A DNA stretch of 64,000 nt from Mycobacterium sp. GA-2829 (GTDB taxonomy: Bacteria; Actinomycetota; Actinomycetes; Mycobacteriales; Mycobacteriaceae), in NCBI RefSeq assembly GCF_001499965.1, contig NZ_LQIT01000007.1, positions 1 through 64,000 of the forward strand, written 5' to 3'. The position numbers and the translations under genes are program-made. Under the pieces are notes generated by a model. The model did not search any database. It was not told the origin of the DNA and saw nothing but the letters and a program-made list of their open reading frames with translations. Positions 7,832 to 15,926 of the stretch are shown here, one piece after another (position 1 is the first letter of the stretch; each line of letters opens with the position of its first letter).

Positions 7832-9370
7832 ATGCGGCGGAACGCGGTGGTGGCTGCGTGCGTGGCGACCGCCCTCGCCCTGATGGTGGCGCTCACGGGC
7901 TGCTCCACCGGTCAACGCGTCGACCTCGGCGACGCCGCCGCCGACAACCTCGTCGCCGCGATCGCCGGTGAACCCGACCAACTCGACCCCCACAAGACCT
8001 CCGCGTACTTCTCGTTCGAGGTGCTCGAGAACGTCTTCGACACCCTGGTCGAACCCGACGCCAACCTCGAGATGCGCCCGGCGCTCGCCGAATCGTGGGA
8101 GGTCAGCCCCGATCAGCGGGTGTGGACGTTCCATCTGCGCCGCGGGGTCACCTTCCACGACGGCACCCCGTTCACCGCCGACGACGTCGTCTACTCCTAC
8201 CGTCGCATCATCGACGAGGAGCTCACCAACGTCGACAAGTTCAGCGCCGTCACCGACGTGACCGCCGTCGACCCGGCCACCGTGCGGATCACCGTCGACA
8301 AACCCACCCCCAACCTGCTCACCAACCTCGGCGGGTTCAAGGGGATGGCCATCGTGTCGCGGGCCAACGTCGAGAGCGGCCAGATCGCCACGAAACCGAT
8401 CGGCACCGGGCCGTTCTCCTTCACCGGCGCCACGAGCGGCGACTCGATCACTCTGCGCGCCAACCCGTCCTACTGGGGCGGGCCTCCGCGGATCTCCGGG
8501 GTGACGTTCCGGTTCATCTCCGAACCGTCGACGGCGCTGTCGGCGCTGCAGGCCGGCGAGGTCGACTGGACCGATTCGGTCCCCCCGCAACGCGTCTCCC
8601 AGCTGCGCGAGGACGACTCGCTGCGGCTGGCGGTCACCCCGAGCAACGACTACTGGTATCTGGCGCTCAACGAGGCGAAATCGCCGTGGAACGACGTGCG
8701 GGTGCGCCAGGCGATCGCCTACGCCATCGACCGCGACGCGATCGTCGCCGCGACGAGCTACGGCACCGCGGCGAAGAATCAACTCGCGATCCCCGACGGC
8801 AACCCGTGGTACACCCCCTACGACCGCTACTCCTACGACATCGACAAGGCGAAAGACCTTCTCGCCCAGGCGAACGCCCGGCCGGAACGGCTCGACATGC
8901 TGGTCACCAGCGAATACCCCGAGACCGTCACCGCCGCGCAGATCATCGCCGACAACCTCGCCCCGCTCGGCATCACCGTCGACATCCGCACCGTGGACTT
9001 CGCCACCTGGCTCGACGAACAGAACAACGGCAACTTCGACATGCTGATGATGGGCTGGCTCGGCAACATCGATCCCGACGACTTCTACTACGCCCAGCAC
9101 CACACCAACGGCACGTCGAACGCGCAGAAGTTCTCCGACCCCGAGGTGGACCGCCTGCTCGACGCCGGGCGCGTCGAGACCGACCGCGACACCCGCCGCG
9201 ACGACTACGCCAAGGCCGCCACCCGCATCGCCGACGAGGTCAGCTACATCTACCTCTACAACCCGTCGGTGATCCAGGCCTGGACCCCGGAACTGTCCGG
9301 GTACGAGGCACGCCGCGACGGGGCGGTGCGGTTCCGCGGCGCCGTCCTCGGTGAGGACGAATCCTCGTGA
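7832..9370 (+). CDS. Peptide/opine-type ABC transporter substrate-binding lipoprotein
   Basis: A 512-residue extracytoplasmic binding lipoprotein of SBP family 5 (oligopeptide/dipeptide/nickel type). The signal ends in the lipobox LTGC (Cys at about residue 24). Family features follow: GEPDQLDPHKTSAYFSFEVLENVFDTLVE, LAESWEVSPDQRVWTFHLRRGVTFHDGTPFTADDVVYSYRR and the GTGPF ligand-cleft motif. The ATG at 7832 has GAGG 8 bases upstream and places the signal at the N-terminus; the frame is open further upstream without a ribosome site. It is the first gene of a chain of overlapping genes reaching 13924. The ligand is not evident. Confidence 0.92.
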   Translation: MRRNAVVAACVATALALMVALTGCSTGQRVDLGDAAADNLVAAIAGEPDQLDPHKTSAYFSFEVLENVFDTLVEPDANLEMRPALAESWEVSPDQRVWTFHLRRGVTFHDGTPFTADDVVYSYRRIIDEELTNVDKFSAVTDVTAVDPATVRITVDKPTPNLLTNLGGFKGMAIVSRANVESGQIATKPIGTGPFSFTGATSGDSITLRANPSYWGGPPRISGVTFRFISEPSTALSALQAGEVDWTDSVPPQRVSQLREDDSLRLAVTPSNDYWYLALNEAKSPWNDVRVRQAIAYAIDRDAIVAATSYGTAAKNQLAIPDGNPWYTPYDRYSYDIDKAKDLLAQANARPERLDMLVTSEYPETVTAAQIIADNLAPLGITVDIRTVDFATWLDEQNNGNFDMLMMGWLGNIDPDDFYYAQHHTNGTSNAQKFSDPEVDRLLDAGRVETDRDTRRDDYAKAATRIADEVSYIYLYNPSVIQAWTPELSGYEARRDGAVRFRGAVLGEDESS

Positions 9371-10335
9371 GCGGCTTCGTCACCCACCCCGTCGTACGCT
9401 TCCTCGCCCGGCGTGTCGCCTACTCGCTCGTGGTGCTGTTCGGCGTCCTGATCGTGGTGTTCGCGCTCGTGCAGCTGGTCCCCGGCGACCCGGTGCGGAT
9501 CGCGCTGGGCACCCGCTACACCCCCGAGGCGTACGAGGCGCTGCGTACCGCCAGCGGCCTGGACCGGCCGTTGATCGTGCAGTTCTTCAGCTATCTGGGT
9601 AACGCGCTCACCGGCGACCTCGGGGTGAGCTTCCGCAACGGCGATCCGGTCACCGCCACGCTGCTCGACCGGCTGCCCGCGACGGTGTCGCTCGGGTTGG
9701 TCGGCATCGTCTTCGCGATGCTCATCGCCGTGCCGGCCGGCATCTGGGCGGCGCTGCGCGAGGGCCGGGTCAGCGATGCGATCGTGCGAGTGACCAGTCA
9801 GTTCGGCGTCTCGGTGCCGGACTTCTGGCTGGGCATCCTGCTGATCGCCCTGTTCTCGTCCACGCTGGGCTGGCTGCCGACGTCGGGCTACCGGCCACTG
9901 TTCGACGACCCCGGGGGCTGGCTGCGGCACATCATCCTGCCGGGCCTGACCGTCGGGCTGGTGGCTGCGGCGATCATGACCCGCTACATCCGCTCGGCGG
10001 TGCTCGAGGTGGCGTCGATGGGTTACGTCCGCACCGCCCGGTCGAAAGGCCTTGCGCCGCGGGTGGTCACGCTGCGGCACACGGTGCGCAACGCGCTGAT
10101 CCCGGTACTCACCATCACCGGTATCCAGCTGGCGACGATCCTGGGTGGCGTCATCGTCGTCGAGGTGGTGTTCGCCTGGCCCGGGCTGGGCCGCCTGGTC
10201 TACAACGCCGTCGCCGCCCGCGACTACCCCGTCATCCAGGGCGCGGTGCTGTTGATGGCGGCGCTGTTCCTGCTCATCAACCTGATCGTGGACGTGCTGT
10301 ACGCGGTCGTCGACCCGAGGATCCGGCTGTCATGA
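9367..10335 (+). CDS. ABC transporter permease, DppB/OppB type
   Basis: A 322-residue inner-membrane permease with the DppB/OppB N-terminus (FLARRVAYSLVVLFGVLIVVFALVQLVPGDPV), six predicted membrane helices and the EAA loop (YVRTARSKGLAPRVVTLRHTVRNALIPVLT) that docks on the ATPase. Its GTG start overlaps the lipoprotein's TGA by 4 bases (GTGA). It forms the channel with the next permease. Confidence 0.94.
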   Translation: MSGFVTHPVVRFLARRVAYSLVVLFGVLIVVFALVQLVPGDPVRIALGTRYTPEAYEALRTASGLDRPLIVQFFSYLGNALTGDLGVSFRNGDPVTATLLDRLPATVSLGLVGIVFAMLIAVPAGIWAALREGRVSDAIVRVTSQFGVSVPDFWLGILLIALFSSTLGWLPTSGYRPLFDDPGGWLRHIILPGLTVGLVAAAIMTRYIRSAVLEVASMGYVRTARSKGLAPRVVTLRHTVRNALIPVLTITGIQLATILGGVIVVEVVFAWPGLGRLVYNAVAARDYPVIQGAVLLMAALFLLINLIVDVLYAVVDPRIRLS

Positions 10336-11210
10336 CCGCCCCGGAGAAGCAGACCCGGATCGCCTCGTGGCGGCTGCTGGCAGGCAACCCCGTCACCGTC
10401 GTCAGCGCGGTGATCCTCGCAGTCGTCGTGGTCGTCGCACTGTTCGCGCAGTGGCTGACGCCGTACGGCGTCAACGACATCGACGTGCCGAACGCACTGC
10501 AATCCCCCAGCGGCGCGCACTGGTTCGGCACCGACGAACTCGGCCGCGACGTGCTGTCGCGGGTCATGGTCGCCATCCAGGCGTCGATGCGGGTGTCGGT
10601 GGTCAGTGTGGCGTTCGCGGTCGTGGTCGGGGTGACCGTCGGGGTGGTGGCCGGATACCGCGGCGGCTGGCTGGACACGGTGCTGATGCGCATCGTCGAC
10701 GTGATGTTCGCGTTCCCGGTGCTGCTGCTCGCGCTGGCGGTGGTGGCGATCCTCGGGCCGGGGGTGACGACGACGATCCTGGCGATCGGCATCGTGTTCA
10801 CCCCGATCTTCGCGCGGGTGGCGCGGGCCAGCACGCTGTCGGTACGGGTGGAACCGTATGTGGCGGTGTCACGCACGATGGGCACCGGTCACCTCTACAT
10901 CCTCGCGCGCCATGTGCTGCCGAACATCTCGGGGCCGTTGATCGTGCAGACGTCGCTGTCGCTGGCGTTCGCGATCCTGTCCGAGGCCGCACTGTCGTTC
11001 CTTGGCCTGGGGATCCAGCCCCCGCAGCCGTCGCTGGGCCGGATGATCTTCGACTCACAGGGTTTCGTCACGCTGGCGTGGTGGATGGCGGTGTTTCCGG
11101 GTGCGGCGATCTTCGTCATCGTGCTGGCGTTCAACCTGCTCGGCGACGGACTGCGCGATGTGCTGGACCCGAAGCAGCGCACCATGATCGAGGCGCGGAG
11201 GAGACGATGA
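10332..11210 (+). CDS. ABC transporter permease, DppC/OppC type
   Basis: A 292-residue permease of DppC/OppC type: N-terminal helix, then HWFGTDELGRDVLSRVMVAIQASM, the conserved entry of this family, and an EAA-type loop (YVAVSRTMGTGHLYILARHVLPNISGPLIV). ATGA overlap with the preceding permease. It completes the heterodimeric channel. Confidence 0.94.
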   Translation: MTAPEKQTRIASWRLLAGNPVTVVSAVILAVVVVVALFAQWLTPYGVNDIDVPNALQSPSGAHWFGTDELGRDVLSRVMVAIQASMRVSVVSVAFAVVVGVTVGVVAGYRGGWLDTVLMRIVDVMFAFPVLLLALAVVAILGPGVTTTILAIGIVFTPIFARVARASTLSVRVEPYVAVSRTMGTGHLYILARHVLPNISGPLIVQTSLSLAFAILSEAALSFLGLGIQPPQPSLGRMIFDSQGFVTLAWWMAVFPGAAIFVIVLAFNLLGDGLRDVLDPKQRTMIEARRRR

Positions 11211-12820
11211 CCGGGCCGGTACTCGAAGTCGCCGATCTGGGGGTGCGGATCGGGCGGCGCAACATCGTGCGCGGGGTGTCGTTCACCGTCGAGCGGGAGA
11301 AGACGCTGGGCATCGTCGGGGAATCGGGGTCGGGCAAGTCGATGACGGTGCTGGCCGCGACGGGTCTGCTGGACGCCCCGGGCGCGTCGGTCAGCGGGTC
11401 CAGTCTGCTCGGCGGTCAGCCGCAGACCCAGCTCGTCGGCGCGCCGGCCCGCACGCTGCGCGGGGTGCACGGCGGCCGCGTCGGCTTCGTGTTCCAGGAC
11501 CCCGGCACGTCGCTCAATCCCCTTCTCACGCTCGAACGTCAGATCACCGAATCGCTCGAGACGCACCGCAACATGACCCGCAGGCAGGCCCGCGACCGCG
11601 CGCTCGAACTGCTCACCGCGGTGGGGCTGCCCGAGGCCGAACGCCGGCTGGACTCCTATCCGCATCAGCTGTCCGGTGGGCAGCGCCAGCGGGTGATGAT
11701 CGCGATCGCGCTGGCGTGCGATCCGGAACTGCTCATCGCCGACGAGCCGACCACCGCACTCGACGTCACCACGCAGGCCCAGATCATCGAGCTGGTACGG
11801 GACCTGCAGCGCGACTTCGGCACCGCGGTCGTGTGGATCAGCCACGACCTCGGCGTGATCGGTCAGGTCGCCGACGACGTCACCGTGCTGCAGCACGGGG
11901 TGGCGGTGGAACAGGCCGCGGTGCTCGACGTGTTCGACCGCCCGCAGCACGAGTACACCCGCGAACTGTTGGCGGCACGGCCGCTCGTCGGCGGTGACGG
12001 TCCCCCACCCGCCGATCCCGATGCGCCGGTGCTGCTGGAGGTGGCCGGTCTCGACGTGCGGTTCGACGTCTCCGGGCCGACCGGCCGCTCGACAGTGCTT
12101 GCCGTGCAGGACCTTTCGTTCCGCATCCGCAGGGGCAGCACGCTGGGTCTCGTCGGTGAGTCCGGGTCGGGGAAGTCGACGGTGGCCGCCGCGCTCACCG
12201 GGCTGGTCCCGCCGCACTCCGGGACCGCGACGCTCGACGGGGTCGACGTGTTCGGGGTGCGCGGCGCCGAGGAGAAGGCGTTGCGCCGCCGCATCAGCCT
12301 GGTGTTCCAGGATCCGTTCTCCTCGTTGAACTCCCGCATGCGGGTGGGCGCGGCGGTCGCCGAACCGCTGGCGGTGCACAAACTGGTCGACGGGCGGGCC
12401 GGTCGCCGGGGGCGGGTCGCCGAACTGCTCGACCTGGTGGGGTTGCCCGCCGACTTCGCGGCGCGCTATCCGCACGAACTGTCCGGGGGGCAGCGCCAAC
12501 GGGTGAGCATCGCCCGTGCCCTGGCGACCGAACCGGATCTGTTGATCCTCGACGAATCGACGGCCTCCCTGGATGTTTCGGTGCAGTCGAAGGTGCTCGA
12601 CCTGCTCGCCCGGCTGCAGAGTGAACTCGGGTTGACGTACCTGTTCATCGGCCACGACCTCGCGGTCATCCAGCGGATGAGCCACGACGTGCTGGTGATG
12701 CGCGACGGTGTCGCCGTCGAACACCGACCCGCCGCCGAACTGTTCGCCGAACCCGAGGAGCCCTACACCCGGGATCTGCTGGCCGCCGTGCCGCCCGCCC
12801 GCCCGCGCGCCTCGGCGTGA
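11207..12820 (+). CDS. Fused double ATP-binding protein of the oligopeptide-type transporter
   Basis: A 537-residue protein in which two ABC ATPases, usually DppD and DppF, are fused. Domain 1 (about 5-255) has Walker A GESGSGKS, signature LSGGQRQR and Walker B LLIADEPT; domain 2 (about 275-525) has [16 protein letters not shown] and LLILDEST. Both keep the switch His (WISHDLG; FIGHDLA) and short oligopeptide-type C-terminal extensions ([18 protein letters not shown]). The ATG at 11207, with GGAGGAG just upstream, overlaps the permease stop by 4 bases. One polypeptide therefore supplies both nucleotide-binding sites. Confidence 0.94.
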   Translation: MTGPVLEVADLGVRIGRRNIVRGVSFTVEREKTLGIVGESGSGKSMTVLAATGLLDAPGASVSGSSLLGGQPQTQLVGAPARTLRGVHGGRVGFVFQDPGTSLNPLLTLERQITESLETHRNMTRRQARDRALELLTAVGLPEAERRLDSYPHQLSGGQRQRVMIAIALACDPELLIADEPTTALDVTTQAQIIELVRDLQRDFGTAVVWISHDLGVIGQVADDVTVLQHGVAVEQAAVLDVFDRPQHEYTRELLAARPLVGGDGPPPADPDAPVLLEVAGLDVRFDVSGPTGRSTVLAVQDLSFRIRRGSTLGLVGESGSGKSTVAAALTGLVPPHSGTATLDGVDVFGVRGAEEKALRRRISLVFQDPFSSLNSRMRVGAAVAEPLAVHKLVDGRAGRRGRVAELLDLVGLPADFAARYPHELSGGQRQRVSIARALATEPDLLILDESTASLDVSVQSKVLDLLARLQSELGLTYLFIGHDLAVIQRMSHDVLVMRDGVAVEHRPAAELFAEPEEPYTRDLLAAVPPARPRASA

Positions 12821-12833
12821 GACAGTCCTTGCC

Positions 12834-13574
12834 ATGACACAACTGAGCGGCAAGGTGGCGCTGGTGACCGGCGCCTCGTCGGGACTCGGTGCGGCGACGG
12901 CGAAGTTGTTCGCCGAACGCGGCGCCACGGTGTTCGGGATCTCCCGTGACGCCGAGCGGATGGCGGCGGTGTTCGCCGACGTCCCCGGAGGAACGTATGC
13001 GTCGGTGGACATCACCTCCCCCGAGGCCTGCCGTGCGGCCGTCGAGGACTGCGTCGAGAAGTTCGGCAGGCTCGACGTGTTGGCGAACATCGCGGGTTAC
13101 CACCAGATGCGGCACACCCCGACGGTCTCGGACGCGGAGTGGGCCCAGGACCTGGCGGTCAACCTCAACGGCCCGTTCTTCCTGTGCCGTGCGGCGCTAC
13201 CGCACCTGCTCGCGAGCGGCGGCAACATCGTCAACGTGGCCTCGATCGCGGGCGTCGAGGGTGAGGTCTACTCGGCCGGATACTGCGCGGCCAAACACGG
13301 TCTCGTCGGGTTGACCCGCGCACTGGCCATCGAGTTCACCGCCGATCGGGTGCGGATCAACGCCGTCTGCCCCGGCGGCATGGTGACCCCGCAGACCACC
13401 GAGTTCGCCGCCCCGGACAAGGCGGACTGGAATCTGATCATGCGTATCGCCGCGCCACGCGGGATGATGGACGTCGCCGACGTCGCCAAGACCATCGCCT
13501 ACCTCGCCAGCGATGACGCGGCGGCGGTGCACGGCGCGGTGTACGTGGTGGACAACGGGAAGACGGCCGGATGA
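12834..13574 (+). CDS. SDR-family oxidoreductase within the transporter operon
   Basis: A 246-residue classical SDR: TGASSGLG at residues 12-19, NIAG in place of NNAG (about 86-89), catalytic Ser in VNVASIAG and YCAAK (Tyr/Lys). It starts 13 bases after the ABC ATPase stop, and its own stop overlaps the start of the Cys-triplet protein gene (ATGA). This double coupling suggests that it acts on the transported solute or on the small protein that follows. The position of the family's second Asn is replaced by Ile, a change seen in some functional SDRs. Confidence 0.86.
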   Translation: MTQLSGKVALVTGASSGLGAATAKLFAERGATVFGISRDAERMAAVFADVPGGTYASVDITSPEACRAAVEDCVEKFGRLDVLANIAGYHQMRHTPTVSDAEWAQDLAVNLNGPFFLCRAALPHLLASGGNIVNVASIAGVEGEVYSAGYCAAKHGLVGLTRALAIEFTADRVRINAVCPGGMVTPQTTEFAAPDKADWNLIMRIAAPRGMMDVADVAKTIAYLASDDAAAVHGAVYVVDNGKTAG

Positions 13575-13924
13575 GACGGATTCGGGATGTGGTCGGCTCG
13601 CACGCGACCCGCGGCAGCGCGGCGGTGGCCGGTTCACTGGCCACGGTGACCAGTGCCGCGGTGACCGGTTCGGTGGGGACCGTCAACAGCGCCGGGGTGA
13701 CCGGTTCGATGGGGACGGTCAACAGCGCCGCGGTGGCCGGAAGCGCGCTTACCGCAATGTCATTCGCGATCAGCGCCTGCCTGGCGTGTGTCGGCTGTTT
13801 CGCCTGCTCGCGATGCGTGGCGTGTATCGGATGTGCGAGTTGCTCGAATTGCGTTGGCTGCGTTGGCTGTTACAACTGCTCCGGGTTGCGCAACGCGGTC
13901 GGGCTGCGCGACGTCCACGCCTAA
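13571..13924 (+). CDS. Triplet-repeat protein ending in twelve X-X-Cys units
   Basis: A 117-residue protein of unknown function, coupled by an ATGA overlap to the preceding SDR. After a basic start (residues 1-16) the chain runs in strict triplets from 17 to 103. Residues 17-64 are four tandem 12-residue repeats (consensus A-A-V-T-G-S-x-G-T-V-N-S), with Val, Ser, Thr, Ser at every third position. Residues 65-69 link to twelve consecutive X-X-Cys units, Cys70, 73, 76 and so on to Cys103. A tail SGLRNAVGLRDVHA (104-117) lacks Cys. There is no signal peptide or membrane helix. The period of three suggests a solenoid or polyproline-like rod exposing one face of hydroxyls and then of thiols; it could bind metal or an Fe-S/Cu cluster, be cross-linked by disulfides, or be a modified peptide precursor. 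I recognise no family. No radical-SAM, YcaO or lanthionine enzyme lies nearby. Confidence 0.75.
   Translation: MRRIRDVVGSHATRGSAAVAGSLATVTSAAVTGSVGTVNSAGVTGSMGTVNSAAVAGSALTAMSFAISACLACVGCFACSRCVACIGCASCSNCVGCVGCYNCSGLRNAVGLRDVHA
13619..13762 (+). repeat. Four tandem 36-bp repeats coding 12-residue units
   Basis: Four in-frame 36-base units encode residues 17-64 of the triplet-repeat protein. Units 2 and 3 are nearly identical at DNA level (GCCGSGGTGACCGGTTCG... with the same GTCAACAGC end), units 1 and 4 more diverged, as expected for internal duplication that began in the middle. Confidence 0.75.
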
Positions 13925-15252
13925 CCCAGCGTGGTGTGCATGAGCAGCGTGCTGTAGTCCGACCAGCGCGACAGCGTGAAGTAGAGGTCGTCGCCCGACG
14001 ACCACGGGTGGATGTAGGGGGCGTAGATGCCGCCCGGCACGGCCGTCGACGTCACGATCGTCTTCGCCGAACTCCACGGCCCTTCGGGTTTGTCGGCGGT
14101 GCGCATCACCACGTCGCTGACCGTGTTGGTGTAGAGCATGACGAACTTCTTCAGGTGGTCGTTCCAGGCCACCGACATCTCGCTGCCCGGCGCCCACACC
14201 ACCTGGATTGCCAGGAACGGGAAGCCCTTGAGCCAGCCGAAGGGCGTGTAGTACTCGTAGGCGGATTTGTCGGCGACGGCGTTCTCGGTGACGCGGGACA
14301 GGAACGGCATACCGCCGCGGCCGGCGCCGGTGCCGTAGGCGTACACGTACCCGTTGTGCCGCAGGTAGGCGCCCATCTGGAAGTTCTGGTCGCCCCACAC
14401 GAACGTCACCCCGGGCACGGTGTTGAACCAACTGGGCCGGATGCTGGTGGCAGGCACGGTCCAGGTCTCCCCGTTGTCGTCGGAGACCGCGACGGCCGAG
14501 AAGTTCGTCGACCACTGTCCGGGTGCGCCCCACTGGCTCACCGACATGAAGTTGACGTACTGCCGGGTGCCGACCGAGATACCCGCGGTCGGGATGACGG
14601 TGACCTCGGTGGCCGCCAGGTTGAGGCTCTGGATCACCTGCCGGGAGAAGTTCGGCCGGTCGGCGCGCACCGGTGAGCCGCCGAACTTGTCGCCCGGCAC
14701 GGGGTTGGCCACGGACAGCCCGTTCGCCAGGTCACGGCTCGAACTGCGGAACAGGGTGTTCTTCCGCCACTCCTGGTCCTGCAGGCTGCAGTTGCCGAAG
14801 GTGTCGCCGAAGGCGATGAGCACCTGCCGCTGGGCGCCCGAGTAGCCGTTGTCCCACATGATGCCGAGGTCGGCCCCGGAGATCCCGAATCGCTTGTAGA
14901 AGCTGGGATCCGGGCCGACGACCGTGTCGACGATCGTGGCGCCCGACGCCGGGGGCGCGGCCGCGGCCCTGGCCTCCGTCTCGGGAGCAACGGCGGCATC
15001 GGCCTTGGCGGCCTCGGCCGGGGTGGTCTTCGGCGCGGGTTTGCGTCCGATCGGCAGGTGCAGGACCGGGAACTTCGGCAGGGTGAGCGACGGGGCGGCA
15101 CCGGGGGTCGCGCTACGCGCCGCCGGCGCCGATGCCGCCGTGACCGAGCAGGGGTCGGCCGCGGCGGGTGGGCTTGTCGTGATCGGCAGGGTCAGCGACG
15201 CCACGCAGGTCGACGCCGCGGTCAGCGCCGCCAGTCGTCGCAGGGCCGGCAT
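13921..15252 (-). CDS. Secreted DUF4185 protein, probable D-arabinan hydrolase family
   Basis: A 443-residue exported protein. Residues 1-33 form a Sec signal (cleavage after PPAAA), 34-105 a Pro/Ala-rich spacer, and 110-440 the DUF4185 five-bladed beta-propeller (IMWDNGYSGAQRQVLIAFGDTFGN; FVWGDQNFQMGAYLRHNGYVYAYGTGAGR; MSVAWNDHLKKFVMLYTN; LYFTLSRWSDYSTLLMHTTL). From the literature as I recall it, mycobacterial DUF4185 proteins were shown to be endo-D-arabinanases (GH183) that cut arabinogalactan and lipoarabinomannan; activity here is inferred. A ribosome site (AAAGG) lies 6 bases before the ATG, inside an inverted repeat. The stop overlaps that of the Cys-triplet gene, tail to tail. Confidence 0.86.
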   Translation of the reverse strand: MPALRRLAALTAASTCVASLTLPITTSPPAAADPCSVTAASAPAARSATPGAAPSLTLPKFPVLHLPIGRKPAPKTTPAEAAKADAAVAPETEARAAAAPPASGATIVDTVVGPDPSFYKRFGISGADLGIMWDNGYSGAQRQVLIAFGDTFGNCSLQDQEWRKNTLFRSSSRDLANGLSVANPVPGDKFGGSPVRADRPNFSRQVIQSLNLAATEVTVIPTAGISVGTRQYVNFMSVSQWGAPGQWSTNFSAVAVSDDNGETWTVPATSIRPSWFNTVPGVTFVWGDQNFQMGAYLRHNGYVYAYGTGAGRGGMPFLSRVTENAVADKSAYEYYTPFGWLKGFPFLAIQVVWAPGSEMSVAWNDHLKKFVMLYTNTVSDVVMRTADKPEGPWSSAKTIVTSTAVPGGIYAPYIHPWSSGDDLYFTLSRWSDYSTLLMHTTLG

Positions 15253-15290
15253 GTCACACCTTTCGCGTGAAGCGAGATACGGGTGTGACA
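15252..15290. promoter_or_regulatory. Inverted repeat over the DUF4185 start
   Basis: TGTCACACC (15252-15260) and GGTGTGACA (15282-15290) are perfect 9-base inverted arms 21 bases apart. The left arm covers the DUF4185 start codon and the ribosome site lies in the spacer. It could be a repressor site or an RNA hairpin that hides the start; it does not fit the CRP consensus, whose half-sites are closer together. Confidence 0.4.
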
Positions 15291-15439
15291 GTAGTGGCCG
15301 TTGGGGCAGGTGGACGGGGTCAGCGGGGCAACCGAAACGGCTTCGTGATCGATCCGAGACGATTTGCCCTCGGAGTCCGACCGCATGATCGGACCAGTCA
15401 GCGACTGCCTATGCCGCTTTTAGTTGTTTGCGCAAAGAT

Positions 15440-15733
15440 TCAGCTGGCGGCGCGCTCGATGAGCATCTCGGGGGTGCGCTGGGTGCCGTCGAGCTGGTGG
15501 GCGAACTGCTCGCGCGCGGCGAGGACGACATCCTGAAGCCGGGTGACGTGGGCGGATTGGCCGCCGACAGCGGCGGCGGCATCGGCCACCTCGTCGATGG
15601 CGTGCCAGGTCTGAGCGCTCAACGGCGTCAGGGGCTGCAGATGGGCGTTGCGCACACCGGTACGGATCGCTTCACACAACCAATGTTCAAAGTTGATTCG
15701 AAGGGTTTCCTCAGGAAATTCATTGGTATACAT
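15440..15733 (-). CDS. Conserved hypothetical protein, alpha-helical
   Basis: A 97-residue protein of unknown function starting MYTNEFPEETLRINFEHWLCEAIRTGV. It is mostly helical (amphipathic helices, LQDVVLAAREQFAHQLDGT), without signal or membrane segment, cytoplasmic by appearance. The ATG at 15733 has GGAGGG 9 bases upstream, so I reject the in-frame GTG 18 bases earlier, which lies within the ribosome site. A SigF-like promoter sits about 60 bases upstream, which would make it a stress-phase gene. Confidence 0.65.
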   Translation of the reverse strand: MYTNEFPEETLRINFEHWLCEAIRTGVRNAHLQPLTPLSAQTWHAIDEVADAAAAVGGQSAHVTRLQDVVLAAREQFAHQLDGTQRTPEMLIERAAS

Positions 15734-15791
15734 GTTAGCTACCCTCCGCACGTCACGCTGTTTAGGCTGTTCACAGCCGCGACGTTGATTT

Positions 15792-15816
15792 TACCCCCCT
15801 TTGCAATCTCCTAACC
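15792..15816 (-). promoter_or_regulatory. SigF-like promoter, minus strand
   Basis: Read on the minus strand, GGTTA, 15 bases, GGGTA. This is close to the mycobacterial SigF consensus (GGTTT, N15-17, GGGTA). It is placed to transcribe the gene starting at 15733. Confidence 0.45.
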
Positions 15817-15870
15817 GCACTGTTCATCGGAGCTCCAGCGACATCGCAAAAGTGGCCCAGACCACATCGA

Positions 15871-15896
15871 GGTGTCGATCCCCGCGCAACGGGAAT
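15871..15896 (+). promoter_or_regulatory. SigF-like promoter, plus strand
   Basis: GGTGT, 15 bases, GGGAAT. It matches the SigF pattern with the correct spacing and ends 30 bases before the CsbD-like start at 15927. It is weaker than the site on the other strand, but CsbD proteins are classical general-stress products. Confidence 0.4.
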
Positions 15897-15926
15897 GCTG
15901 GCTCCGATACCTAGTGAGGGGATTAC

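Noticed and set aside
7775..9103. Long antisense frame inside the substrate-binding lipoprotein gene
   Set aside because: Composition (Val/Gly/Arg/His-rich, no hydrophobic core) and position opposite a clear gene show it to be a high-GC shadow.
13571..13924. Lanthipeptide or thiazole-type precursor as firm annotation
   Set aside because: No modification enzyme (YcaO, LanM, radical SAM) nearby, and no leader/core boundary; kept only as one possibility.
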